Shown: positions 46,256 through 58,116 of the stretch, piece after piece | Numbering within the stretch: the first letter of the stretch is position 1 | Layout of the letters: each line of letters begins with the position of its first letter | Assembly (NCBI GenBank): GCA_949357655.1 | Contig: CASHTG010000021.1 | Location: forward strand, 310,001-374,000 | Source: Parascedosporium putredinis | Lineage: Eukaryota > Ascomycota > Sordariomycetes > Microascales > Microascaceae | Length of the DNA stretch: 64,000 bases | Direction: 5' to 3' | Made by a program: the position numbers and the translations under genes | Notes under the pieces: model-generated | The model's input: only the letters and a program-made list of their open reading frames with translations | Told to the model about the DNA's origin: nothing | The model's database searches: none

Positions 46256-49200
46256 AGGCGCGCCCCAGCCCGACCCGAGCTCGCTTCGGTACGGCTGTAA
46301 CCGCTGATTGAGGGCCCGCAGGCAGCATTACTCCGTAGGATATACATATAAGACAGCGAAGGCGGGGATGTAAACCAAGGAAGAAACTAGACCGCCGCTC
46401 CAAACCTGCTTGCCGTGCTATATTGTATATCGTGCAATTGCCATCCAAACAATTCGGCGATCAGGGCACTGGGGCGATTTCTCGAGAGCAAGAGGGCTGA
46501 GGCAGGTAAGATCTGCCGAAACGTATGACATCGACTAGATGGATGCCTTTACTTTTACCATCCCCTAGCCCCTTTGTTGCTTAGAGTATTTATCCTCAGA
46601 ACGATGAAGTCTACTCAGCTAAGAGCCCCGGTCACAAACACTAACACCAGCTCCCGCATTGCGGAGAGTATGCCTCGTTATATTCGTTTCCGCGGCCCCA
46701 GATATCATATAGGCCATGGCCGCTCATGTTTTGCAGACGCACCCGCTCGGTTCAACCCCTCCTCTATGAGGAAGCGCTACTAAATTAGGCTAAGCGGAGG
46801 GGATTCACTCGAGGCGGCACGAGCCAAGGAGAAATGCGCCTAATTCCTATCCCCCAAAACCTCTTTTCCTCTTCCTCATCCATCTTTTGCTCCTAGGCAG
46901 CCAATTTTCTCAAAAGCACACCTGTACTCACATTGGAAGATCGACGAAGGGGGATGAGTGTGGGGGTTTCCTCTCTTGATCTCTTAGGCCCTCCCCAAAC
47001 GGAATCTCGGGGAGTGGCTTCGGTGGGTGAATGGACCAAGACTAGGGTCTGGCGCGGGGGGGCGCCACCACGAAGAGGCGAACGTGGGGGATGCATATTT
47101 GCTTTGGGCGGATTGAGGGGTAGTCATCATTCTCTGGCTTGTGATTCTGTCTTTGATGTTGGTCTACTTGGTTCGTCCGTGAATAGAGAATACACGTAGG
47201 CCTTGCCAGCTAGACCAAACCTAGGTAAAAGGAAAGAGAAGAAAAACAGACAGCAAAACAACATACCAGATGCTAAATACCAGATATCTAGCCCTTCAGT
47301 ACCAGTGCTCGTCTGCTCTTGCCCAATTCAAAAGGCTGCACCTTGAAGCCTTGTTCTCACACATCTTACAATGGGAAGGGGCTGGCCAAGAAGGGGCCAA
47401 GAAGGGGAGGTGCAACACTCGCCAAATTGCTGGCATTTCTTCGTCACTAGAAGCAGCCCTAAGGGTTGCTTTTCTCTTCTTCATAGCACCACTAAACCCG
47501 AAAAAGGTGACATAGGGCGAGGACGGCACTGAGAGACTTTCGAATAAACGCTCGCTGGCGGTGCACCTTCCGGAGCCCAAACCTCCTCAGCGATCGATTT
47601 ATTTCTCCCTTGCTTCTATTCTGGCCAGCACAATGCGCGCATCGAGCGGGTGAAATAAATCATAGACCCAATTGAGTGTTGGCACGGGAATCCGATGTCA
47701 CTTTCGTCGTGAAACCACTCTCATGAGGGGCCTCTATTTGTGGGATCTCAGGATGCCACTTTCTGCTGGTGAGGCCGACCACCGGTTGCCCGCCCACACC
47801 GGCCCTCCCCACCCACCCCCAGGCTTGGGCTGCCGCCTCCGCAATTGACAAGGTTGAGCCGACTTGGCTCACCCCTCCAGAGCTCCAGAGGGGTGTCAGC
47901 ACAACCAAGCCTCACGTTCTTTGCTTTCAAATTTTTCTTCTTCTTGTTTTCTTGGACCACCCGCGGCCCATTGGCTTTCAACCCATTGACGCATCACGCA
48001 ACGCCAGCGAGAGGCAGGACCAACGCGCCTCAATGCCTTGAACGTTGAAGATGGCGTCCTGAGTCAAAATGGAATAAGGGTAAACTAAGTCTCCTCAGTG
48101 GGCGAGACTCCCCGGCGATCGCTCCTTACAGAAGCCACAGACCCCACTAGGCGGCAACCAAATGAAGGGTTGGAGGGAACGAGGGGCTGGCGGAAGGCGC
48201 GGGGTGATCACTGAGCTAGCCTCGAACCTCGAAGCCGACATCGCACCCCTCTACGCCCCCTCTACGGTCCCTCTACGCCCCCTCCCCCTTTCCTCTTTCT
48301 TGGCTTCTTGTGTCGTGGTGTAAACCCACATGTTCTCCAAACGCCTTTTTCATGTCCTCAATCATACCCTTTCCCTTCTTTCCCAAGCCTCAATTGACCC
48401 CCGCTTCTTCCTTCTCTTGAGCCTGAGCCATTGAAAGCGCGCGGGATGTCATTTCTCCCACCTCCTGACTGGACCATTCGTGCTCTGCCTCCCTCTGTGC
48501 ACATGCAGCCATCCAGACTCCCCCATCGCCTTTCCCTTGCCTGCCTTTTGGGCCTCTCCACTGTTAGCGCGCCGATTTCGATATCCCAATCCACACCCTT
48601 TGCTTATACCCCCTTCCTTTTCGGGACGAAGAACGAGGGGTAACCAAGAGCCTGGACGAGTCATAGCCTAGAATCAGCGCTGGCCCCAATTTGGCCGACA
48701 CAGGACCCCCATCCCTTGTGTACCTTGATTTTTGACCGGACCCTTGGAAGGGGGAAGGCGAGGGGTTGTCCGACGAGCTGTGACTAGCTGGGGGTGAGGG
48801 AAAAAAAGAATTACAAGAAAAAAGTGCGCAACGGTGGTGTTCACATTCGTTTTTGGGACGTGCTTCAAGCATGACGGTCTCCGGTTCCCGCAGCCGGTTA
48901 CCGAGAGCTCCTTTGGTGTCTATTCTTTAGATTTCTAGTTTCTCGTCTTGATTTTAATCTGTTTTCCGTGCTTCCCAAAACCCTTCCTCCTATTTCCCCT
49001 CTCTCTCTCTCTCTCTCCTTTTCTGTACTCATCTTGTAAACCAACTCCCCTTCGCGTCGGTGGCTTACAACCTTGTGAACGTGTAGACACATTATACTTT
49101 GCACACCATCCTTACTCTGTACTAAGCTATTCCTTCCTCTCAGGTTCTTTTGAGTTCAAAAAGGCAAAGGAAAAGAAGAAAACATCCATCCCTATACGGT

Positions 49201-49338
49201 TATTTTCATTTTACCTAGCCCAGGTCTGGCTTTCTTGGCTTGCTTGATTCTCTCCCAACCTACCTGTTTCGCCCTCCTACTCTCTTCCTAGCCTCCCCAC
49301 CATCCTCACAAAGCTACTAGCTAGACTTACATTACACA
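46256..49338. other. Intergenic region between glyoxalase I and phosphoglycerate dehydrogenase
   Basis: About 3 kb. No recognisable gene. The last kilobase is pyrimidine-rich and includes a CT repeat at 48999-49018, as expected of a strong fungal promoter and leader for the dehydrogenase. Confidence 0.45.
48999..49018. repeat. (CT)n repeat in the phosphoglycerate dehydrogenase promoter
   Basis: Run of about ten CT units, 320 bases before the start codon. CT-rich blocks are frequent just upstream of transcription starts in highly expressed fungal genes; a role here is inference. Confidence 0.7.
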
Positions 49339-51128
49339 ATGTCTGCCGTCCCCGAGGAAGCAGTCGCCCAAGCCCCCGCGGAGGCTGTGGCCGTCGACGC
49401 CGCTCCTGCCGCTCCCGCCGCCCCCGCCAAGCCCCGCGTGCTCGTTCCCGAAAGGTCTCGCCCGACGGCCTGGCTATGCTCCAGGACCTGTTCCAAGTTG
49501 ATATCCGTATGGGACTGAGCGCCGAGGAGCTGCTGGCTGTGATCCCCGACTACGAGGCCCTCATCGTGCGCTCCGAGACCAAGGTGAACGCGGCAGTGCT
49601 CGCGGCGGGCGTGCACCTCAAGGTCGTCGCGCGTGCGGGTGTTGGTGTGGACAACATTGACGTGCCCGCGGCCACGGCCCGCGGTGTCATCGTCGTCAAC
49701 TCGCCCTCGGGCAACATTTTGGCCGCGGCCGAGCACACCATTGCCCTGCTTCTCGCTACGGCACGTCATATTGGCCGTGCTGATGGCACCCTCAAGGCGA
49801 GCAAGTGGGAGCGCAGCAAGCTCGTTGGTGTCGAGGTTGGCGGCAGGACGCTCGGCATCATCGGTCTGGGCAAGGTGGGCATGCACGTGGCGCGCATGGC
49901 CAAGGGTCTCGGAATGAAGGTCGTGGCCGTGGACCCATACGCCAGCCCCGAGGTGGCGGCTCGAGCTAATGTCGAGCTCGCGGCGGACTTGCAGGCCATC
50001 CTCCCCGTCGTCGACTTCCTCACCATCCACACGCCGCTCATCGCCAGCACGCTCGACCTGCTGGGCGAGAAGGAGCTCCAGCAGATGAAGAAGACGGCGC
50101 GCGTGCTCAACGTCGCGCGTGGCGGCGTCTACAACGAAGAGGCCCTCATCAAGGCGCTCGACGAGGGTGGATCGCGGCGGCGGGCATGGACGTCTTCACG
50201 TCAGAGCCCCCGCGCCGGATTCCACGGCGTCCCGCCTGGCGACGCACCCCAAGGTCGTTGCCACCCCGCATCTCGGCGCGTCCACGGTGGAGGCGCAGGA
50301 GAACGTCTCGCTCGACGTGTGCGCGCAGGTGCTCAAGGTGCTCAACGGCGATCTGCCCACCACGGCCGTCAACGCGCCCCTGATCCTGCCCGAGGAGTAC
50401 CGCCGGCTCCAGCCGTTTGTGCCGCTCGTCGAGAAGCTCGGCAGCTTGTACACGCAGCACTTTGTCGGCCGCCGCGGCGGCATGATTGGCGGACGGACGT
50501 TTGAGCTCGTATACCACGGCGAGCTCGCGAGCGTGACCAACACGCGGCCGTTGCTGGCGGCGCTCGTCAAGGGCCTCGTGTCGACGATTAGCGACGCTCA
50601 GGGCGGCGACGTGAACATTGTCAACGCGACGCTCATCGCCAAGGAAAGGGCATGGTGATCAAGGAAGTGCACTCGCACGAGACGTCGGACCTCGCGTACG
50701 CCAGCTTGGTGACGCTGACGGTGCGCGGCGAGGAGAGCGGAGGCGCGCCGCAAGTCATCGAGGGCTACATCTCGGAGGACCGGGCTTACATTTCGCGCCT
50801 AGACAGGTTCCACGGCAGCTTCGAGCCCGAGGGCACGGTGCTGGTTTTGCACAACTACGACACGCCGGGCAAGATTGGCGGCGTGGGCATGGTGCTGGGC
50901 AAGCAGGGGGTCAACATCAACTTTATGCAGGTGGCCAGCCGGGAGCCCAAGCCTAGGAAGAGGGTCGGGTCCGTTAGCAGCAATGGTTTCGGCAACGGCA
51001 GTGGAACTGGCAAGGTGTCGAACGAGGCTCTCATGATTCTCGGCATCGACGGTGTCGTGAGCAAGGAGGTGCTCGATGAGCTGGCTGCTACCGAGGGTAT
51101 CCTCGACGTGAGCCTCGTCAACTTGTAA
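49339..51128 (+). CDS. D-3-phosphoglycerate dehydrogenase, long form with ACT domain; frameshifted
   Basis: First enzyme of serine synthesis: oxidises 3-phosphoglycerate to 3-phosphohydroxypyruvate with NAD. Intronless. An Ala/Pro-rich N-terminus (MSAVPEEAVAQAPAEAV) precedes the substrate domain (VRSETKVNAAVL, VVARAGVGVDNIDVPAA, VVNSPSGNILAAAEHT) and the NAD domain (LGIIGLGKVGMHVA, with Asp in VAVDPYA). The catalytic Arg is in LNVARGG and the His in TPHLGAST. An intervening (ASB) domain follows (NAPLILPEEYRRLQPFVPLVEKLG ... RTFELVYHGELA) and a C-terminal ACT domain from VLVLHNYDTPGKIGGVGMVL. A Lys/Arg/Ser/Gly insertion of ~20 residues lies inside the ACT domain after NFMQVASREP. Four lost bases (49451-49453, 50166-50170, 50207-50211, 50648-50650) break the frame; 1790+4 is exactly 598 codons. 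The ACT domain suggests feedback by serine, by analogy. Confidence 0.9.
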
Positions 51129-53645
51129 AGGGGCTTTGAAGTTGGACTAATTCTCCCCACTTGGAGGACGAAGAGGAAGGTCAAGCCTGCGTCTAGGCTT
51201 ATTAAGGGGATGAAGAGAGGAAGAATAACACAAAAATTATGAGAATGATCTTGGCATCTCGGCATCACGGGTTGTAACATGGATTTGGGCGTCCTTTGTC
51301 ACTGGTTTTATTTTGTTTTATTAAAATAGTTTTTATTTTTCTGCGTTCCTATTGTTGTCATCAACTGCTTGGTGGAAACGGCGTAGCTTTCTCTGTAGAT
51401 CAACTCTACCTAGCCTGCTTCAATTCTTTATCCTATTATTGATTCGTTTCTATTGTTCTCACCTCTGTGCCCTTGTCTCTATATATAGACGGAGACTACT
51501 GGAAAGCGTTGTGCGTTGCTGATCTGTCTATCCAACTGTTGATTTCATCCGTGGGTCATTATCATGACTGAATTACTTGGGCTTGGGCTGGCCCATCAGG
51601 AAGATAGATCCCCATGTTTTAGAAGGGTTCCAGCTGAAAGGTTGAGTAAAAGAACACCAGTGTATGTGCATGTACGCCACTGCTGATTCTGTCGCACACG
51701 ATACGGCTTCGCACTCTTGTGCGCTGTGCGCTGTGCCGCTATGCCGCTGTGCCGCCGCCATCACAGGCGGGATCAAACGTTGACGACAGCCAGCAGGTGC
51801 GCGGGGAGCCCACCTTGCATGATGCTTCGATTTCGATGCGGACTGTGGAGTTGCAGGATCAAGGATGTAGGACGGGCCAATGGTGAAGGCGAGGGGGCCC
51901 TGGCAAGCCTGGCTCTCAAGATTTATATTATCATGTACGCCATCGCGCTGTAATCATGGATTGCATGGGGCAGTTTGACTTGGAATGGAGAAACAACGTG
52001 ATTAAGAACCGGACGCCGGGGCCGGAGCTAGCACTTGAGGTTTCTGGGCGCGTGTTTTGCCTGGGGAGAGCTCTAAGCTTGGCCCTCGAAATTGGATCAC
52101 TTCAAGAGAAAGTCCAACATTGTTTCTTGTGCTCTTTTCGTCTCGTTGCTGCTCACCCTCTAGCTCCTGGGAGGGTCCAAGGCCCATCTTAGCCGAGCCC
52201 TCGGAAGAAGATGCAAACTAAGTCGGCCGTCCTCCTGAGCCGTCTCTTTTTTCACCATTTGTCGACGAGGGTTTTCGTTTTGCCAATTTCTTTTTTTCTT
52301 CGTCCACCCCACTCCGACGTACAAATTTTCTCTCTCGTGCAGAGTGGCGACAAACCGAAAATTAGAGGCCCCCGAGTTCCGGGCGCGCGGCCGTCTTTTT
52401 CCTCTGCGAGGAATTTGGCCCCTCGTGCTCCCCAGCGGCCGAGCCCCCGTTCTTCCGCGAACCCGTCCCCCATCGTGAGTTGTTTGCGGGAGCGGGAGCC
52501 GCGCCCTACGGTCGGTCGGTGGGGGTGGAAAATATGGTGATGGGCGCCTGTCCGTTGCTACCTGCGATCCTGGTATGGCCGTGGGCCCAGCCGTGGCGTA
52601 TTCTGACAAGGATTGAACATTGGGGATGAACCTCCGAAACTTGCGAGCCAAGTACCCGTGCGGCTTCTTTTTCTGGCGAGTTTCGGTGGTTTTTTGCTTG
52701 CTTCTTCGCGTGTATTCTTCTCTCCCTCTTCTCTCTTTCCATGTATACAGGTAGTCTCCTCTTTCTCTCCGCCATCCCAGGTCAAGAGAAATAAAAATGA
52801 ATAGCCTAGGGTATCATTCCGACGCAGGTCTTCTCAATTGACCGCGTTCGTCCGCCGGTCCAGGAACAAGACCTAAGAAAACCCATGCCCTCTTCCTCCG
52901 ATGTTCCGGAATTGATCCCGTTCTTTTTTTTTTCTTCATTCATAATGGCTTCATTGTTCTCTCTCCCCGCCCCTTTGTAGTTCTGTGATAAAAACGGGAC
53001 GGTCGATTCCCGTGTATTTAAAGAAAAACCGGGCCCCGCGACGCATCCTGCATGTTTTGAATGATATCGTTCCTTCGTCAATCCCTCTCTCGTCTCTGTG
53101 CTCGTCATACCTTTGCCTTTGCCTGTCGTTTGGGCCAATGTGCGTAGGCCCATGACGTGACACTGGCGCCGCCAAAAGGGAATTTGCTCGACCCGCCTGC
53201 ACTTTCCTTAGCTCTTTGACAGTGCATCGCCCAGTGCATCATCCGTCCTCGTCGCTCTCCATCAATTGATCAAGCACAGGACTAGTAACAGAGTTCAAGC
53301 GAGATCGATGTACCCCGGAGCCACCACAGCTTAGTACTGTTCGATACGTACCGCACCCGGACAAGCTATCAATTGATCCATTCAAACCGTCTTATCGCCT
53401 CTCTTTCTCTTCTTCCCCCAATCCCACAGCATCACCTTTCCCACCTTCCCCCTCCCCTTCCGCGCCCACATACACGCACCCGGTCGACAACCCCCGATCC
53501 GAGAAACCCGAGTGCGCGTGCGAGCTCGAGAGAGAGAGCTCGAGAGAAAGCGTGTGTGTGAGAGAGAGTTCGAGTGCGAGAGTTCGAGACCCGCGAGATC
53601 ATCCATTGCCGCGAAATTCGATCCGGACCCCCGTCTCGACAAGTC
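51129..53645. other. Intergenic region between phosphoglycerate dehydrogenase and the Mam3-like gene
   Basis: 2.5 kb with no recognisable gene. The 5' part is AT-richer and probably the dehydrogenase 3' UTR. The 3' part from about 53350 is pyrimidine-rich, then has a GA/GAGCTCGAG-rich block (53511-53590) directly before the Mam3-like start. Confidence 0.45.
53511..53590. repeat. Repeated GAGCTCGAGAGA / GAGTTCGAG block in the leader of the Mam3-like gene
   Basis: Two copies of a GAGCTCGAGAGA unit about 16 bases apart, then two GAGTTCGAG units, with GA and TG runs between them. GAGCTC and CTCGAG are palindromic, so the block can form small hairpins about 60-130 bases before the ATG. Confidence 0.6.
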
Positions 53646-56405
53646 ATGAGCACGACGCGTGGCCGCCCGGCCTCGCTCAATGCGTTTCTGAGCGCTCGAT
53701 CCGCCGTCATCGGCCTCTGCAGGGTGGCTTTCCTGGGTCTTCAGCACGCCGCCGCCGCCCCGCTCACCACCCTGGGTCATGGAGGCGGAATTGACGAGCC
53801 CGAGGCCGAGGGCCCTGGTTTATACGTTTTGTACGCCCTCTCCGCGATTCTCGTCGTTGCGGGAGGCGCCTTTGCTGGTTTGACGATTGCGTATGTTTTT
53901 TTCCCTTTCTCTCCATATTCCCTTCCCTCTTCCCCTTGAGTTCTTTTTTTTTCCCCTTGTTTCTGCTTTTTCTTTGGAGGGGGTTTTGGCCTACGATTGC
54001 TTCCCATCATCATCGTAGCTCCAATTCATCTTTATTTCCAAGAGAGGCTAACCTCGGGATTTCTCTCATGCTTTTGGCAGATTCATGGGGCAGGACGGCA
54101 TTTACCTCAAGGTTCTCAAAGACGATATCCACGAATCCGCGTCATTACGGCGGGCCGCCGAAAAGGTCCTCAACCTGCTCAATAAAGGAAAACACTGGGT
54201 TCTTGTCACCCTACTTCTAGCCAACGTCATTGTCAACGAATCTCTGCCCGTTGTCCTTGATAGGTGTCTCGGCGGCGGAATTGCCGCCATTGTCGGTAGT
54301 ACCGTGCTTATCGGTACGCTTCCTGCCCTCCCCTTCCTCAACCGGACCCGTCCCTTACCCCACCAAGCTTGTTGTGGGCTATGGAGGGCTCCTTGTGCTA
54401 ACCCGTTCATTCTTCCTCCCCGATAGTCATCTTTGGCGAAGTCGTTCCCCAGTCAGTCTGCGTTCGATATGGCCTTCCCATCGGCGGTTTCATGGCGTTC
54501 CCCGTGCTTGCCCTCATGTGGCTCACGGCGCCCATCTCGTGGCCGATTGCGAAACTCCTCGACTACATACTCGGCACCCACGAGGGCACCGTCTACAAGA
54601 AGAGCGGCCTCAAGACCCTCGTCACCCTACACCAGACCATGGGCGAGGTTTCCGAGCGCCTCAACACCGACGAGGTCACCATCATCCGAGCTGTCCTCGA
54701 CCTCAAGGGCAAGCCTGTCGGCCGCATCATGACCCCCATGAGCGACGTCTTCACCCTGTCGGCCGACGCCGTGCTGGATGAGCAGCTGATGGATAGCATC
54801 CTCTCCGCCGGCTACTCGCGAATCCCCGTCCACCAGCCCAACAACCCCACCAACTTTGTCGGCATGCTGCTCGTCAAGATCCTCATCACCTACGACCCCG
54901 AAGACTGCATGCAGGTCAAGGACTTTCCTCTGGCCGCCCTGCCCGAAACCCGCCCCGAGACCAGCTGCTTGGATATCCTCAACTACTTCCAGGACGGAAA
55001 ATCCCACATGGCCATGGTATCCTCGGCGCCAGGGCAGGACCACGGTGCTCTGGGCGTTGTCACGCTGGAGGATGTCATTGAAGAACTGATTGGAGAGTAC
55101 GTTAGAGACCCTGACCCTTATTTTGGTTTTGTTGTTTTGTTTTGCAACTTTTAGCCTCCGTAGCGCTATGGCCACTAACTTTTGATCAATAGGGAGATTA
55201 TCGACGAGTCTGACGTCTATATTGACGTGCACAAGGCCATTCGCCGCCTGACGCCTGCACCCACCACCATGCTTTTCCGACGAGGCAGCCTCAACGCCGA
55301 TAAGCTAGCAAAGGAGCACGGTCGTGGGGAAGGAGCCCGACCCATCGAAACTAAAAGACTCGACCCCAGCACCGCAGGACAGGACGAAGTGCTAGTTGCG
55401 AGTCCCAAGACCGTTACCTTCATGATGAAGAAGCGTCATTCCACAGGCCCCGACGGCTTTGAGTCCTCCAATGTACCCGTCAAGGCCAACATGGACGAAT
55501 TGCGGCAGCACCTGAAGCATCTCGGCCCTTCCAACCCGGCGTCGAACCCCAAAAACACCAACTCGGCCACCGTCATGATTAAGCCTGGTTTCAGTGGTCT
55601 GAGCCCCGCCTCGGCGGCCCAGGTCAAGGACGTGCCCCGCGGCACTACCCTCGCCATCGTCCAGACACCCGAGGATGACATCGAGGGAAGCGACGAGGAC
55701 ACCCCACTACTCGCTTCCAAGATGACCCCTAAAGAGAATAACGGCATCTTTGTCTCCAAGCCTAGCTACGGTACCGCCGACGCCGGCAACGGCAATGGCA
55801 AGGCCTCGCTCGGAAGGACGAGCCAACCCCTGTCCCTCGAGAGCGACGGGTCCGCGACCATCACCCCAGCGGATGACGGTGTCGCCGCGGGTTCTCCCCG
55901 TAGCCAAGCCAGCCCGCCCGAGTCACCCAAGCCCCGCAAATCCCGGAGCAACACGATTACGTCGCCGGTTACCACCGACGGCGCCAGTGACCTCTTTAGC
56001 GCGCCCGCCAGGGCAACCACGAGCCGCAGCGGACCCATCATGGAAAGCTACATCGAGTCCGGAGGCGTACGCAAGGTGGTCATCACCGCCAGCTCCGGGG
56101 ACGAGGAGGAGGACACCATTGCCGGCATCGGCATCATCAGTTCCGAGGCGCAGCCCGCCCCTTCGATAGAATCCGCACCGGCGGCGCTGGAGACCGAGGA
56201 GAGTGGGGAGACACAGACGACCAACGACGACCCGGCAGAGTCGGAAGAGGCGGAGGAAGAGGAGTCGCAGCCGCTCTTGGACGTTGGCTCCCCCAACACG
56301 CAAGGGAGCAGTAGTACGGCGGGACAGGCAGGTAATGGGGGCAGTAGTAGCGGTGGCGGCGGCGGTAAGAAGAATAAGAAGAAGCGCAAGGGCAAGAAGA
56401 AATAA
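53646..56405 (+). CDS. DUF21/CBS-pair membrane protein (Mam3/CNNM family)
   Basis: Membrane protein of the CNNM/CorC family, involved in divalent metal homeostasis; yeast Mam3 is vacuolar. Exons 53646-53890, 54081-54313, 54427-55096 and 55193-56405 give 786 aa with no frame break. The N-terminus has a hydrophobic stretch, an acidic linker (DEPEAEGPG), then the DUF21 transmembrane domain: YVLYALSAILVVAGGAFAGLTIAFMGQD, HWVLVTLLLANVIVNESLPVVLD, GIAAIVGSTVLIVIFGEVVPQ and FMAFPVLALMWLTAPISWPIAKLLD. The CBS pair follows (PVGRIMTPMSDVFTLS, YSRIPVHQP, FVGMLLVKILI, MAMVSSAP, GALGVVTLEDVIEELIGEEIIDESD). The long C-tail (~390 aa) is Ser/Pro-rich and acidic, ending in a Gly/Ser run and a KKNKKKRKGKKK-type basic stretch. 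The start gives a Met directly before a basic segment; the leader is GA-rich. Confidence 0.9.
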
Positions 56406-58116
56406 ACAAGGAAAAAGGAAGGAGACGAGAGGTCGAGCTGGGGTTTCGAGAGTATACGATAGCAGCAGCAACGCGGAAACATGTGGATGAAAAAGAATCG
56501 CTTCCAGGACGGTCGGGGTGTCACCCTCTCTTCCTCCTTGGCCCACGGCACTGCATGGTTTTTTCTGGTCTTTTTTTTTCTTTTTCTTCTTCGGCAGCGG
56601 TCAAGGGGAGGAAGAGGCGGCATCTACACATTAGGACGGGGCCTCTAGGGAATTCCTTCCAACCCCGCCCCTCCCCTTTCCTCAAAATTGAATAATGGGC
56701 ATTTTTCTCTTTTTCTTTTGGCTTTTTGCGTCAGGTTTCTGTTAGGATAAGGAAAGCCATGGATGATGGGAAGGGTACGAGGATACGGGCAAAACAAACA
56801 GAGAGAGAGAGAGAGTCTGTGTGGAACTATAGTGGGAGGTAGCCGGAAAACCTGACCGGCCTTTTTCTGTGGTGTTTACTCTTTTTGGTTGTTCTTTTGG
56901 AGGCGTCCGTGTCCCGGCGCCCGTTTATCAAACATGAATATATCCAAGTATTCCATGCGTGCTCTATTCTTCTTCTTTTTCTAATCCGTGACCCATTCCT
57001 GCCAAACGCCTCAAAGCGCTGAGTACAGATGAGGGAGACGATGGTCCGAAGGTGGGTGGCTAGAGATCAGTCGTCGTTGGACAAAGAGTCTATACGCAGT
57101 GCTCCCTTTCTCTATTTTAACGCGGCACTGCTTGGAGAGAAACGAGAAACTAACACGCACGGAAAGAGAGTGAGCGAGTGAGTCGGGTACAACATAATAT
57201 GATAACAAACGGAGACAAAGAAAACTGAAGAAAAAGAGTTGGGTATCCGAACGAAATCGGGCTCTCGCGCGAGAGGCACAAGACACGACAACCTTTAGAA
57301 AAGAACAAAACCATCGCTAAGTACGTGCAGGTTATTCTCTCTTCCCTCTTCTCTCTGATCTGCCGCCTTTCCTAAACCCCTTGCTGGAATACTTGTACTC
57401 TCAAGACACCAATACTCTTTTTCGTCTAAACTCCCTCCCCTCCCTTCCCCCGTCATCACTAAGCCTATGAGGGCCCCTGGCCTGCTGCCTCTTCTACCGA
57501 GCTTGTTCGGCGGGTTACAAACGAAAACAGAATTCTCCAAGGCAGAAAAGATGTAGAACACAAAAGCTTAACTTCACGAGAAAATAAACACAGACAAGGA
57601 CAGGGAGATTGGCAACAGAAGCACGCTTCAGATAGCCATGTTGGGGAAAAGGTGAAAGATGGAAAAAAGAGAAAGGGAAGTAGGCTCTTTTGGAAGTGTA
57701 TTGAAGGCCAAGTAAGTCATTTGTAGGGTCGGCTACGGGCTCGGTGATATTGAAAATGGGTAAAGGTCAAGAACCGAGCCAGGCCTGACATGATGAGAAG
57801 ATTGAGATGGAGAGACAGGAGAATCAGACATGGAGGGGGAGAGACAGGTCATGAGGGCGGGTGGAGGGACGAAGCAAAAAGGCCACTGAAACTATGGATC
57901 AGAAGAGATACGGGCTGGTAGACTGGTAAGAGGATAAAATGAGAAAATTGTAGCAGAGGGGAGGAAGCGTAGAAAAAAGCGCAAGAGGAAGAAAAAGGAA
58001 GAAGAAAAAGAAAAAAAGAACGCCGGTAATGTTTGTACCATTCTCCCAGTCCCCGGCCGAGCGCAAGCCGCGTTGTAAACTCATGCAAAACAAGACAGAT
58101 TTCCCAGCCTCGGCTT
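56406..58116. other. Convergent 3' intergenic region
   Basis: 1.7 kb between the 3' ends of the Mam3-like gene (+) and the Ysc84-like gene (-). Purine-rich tracts lie at 57640-57680 and 57950-58020. No coding signal recognised. Confidence 0.5.

Noticed and set aside
49339..51128. Pseudogene interpretation of phosphoglycerate dehydrogenase and similar genes
   Set aside because: Lesions are only single-base losses in runs, motifs are perfect on both sides, and several affected genes should be essential.
49339..51128. Programmed ribosomal frameshifting
   Set aside because: No shared slippery site or downstream structure; lesions occur several times per gene and in unrelated families.
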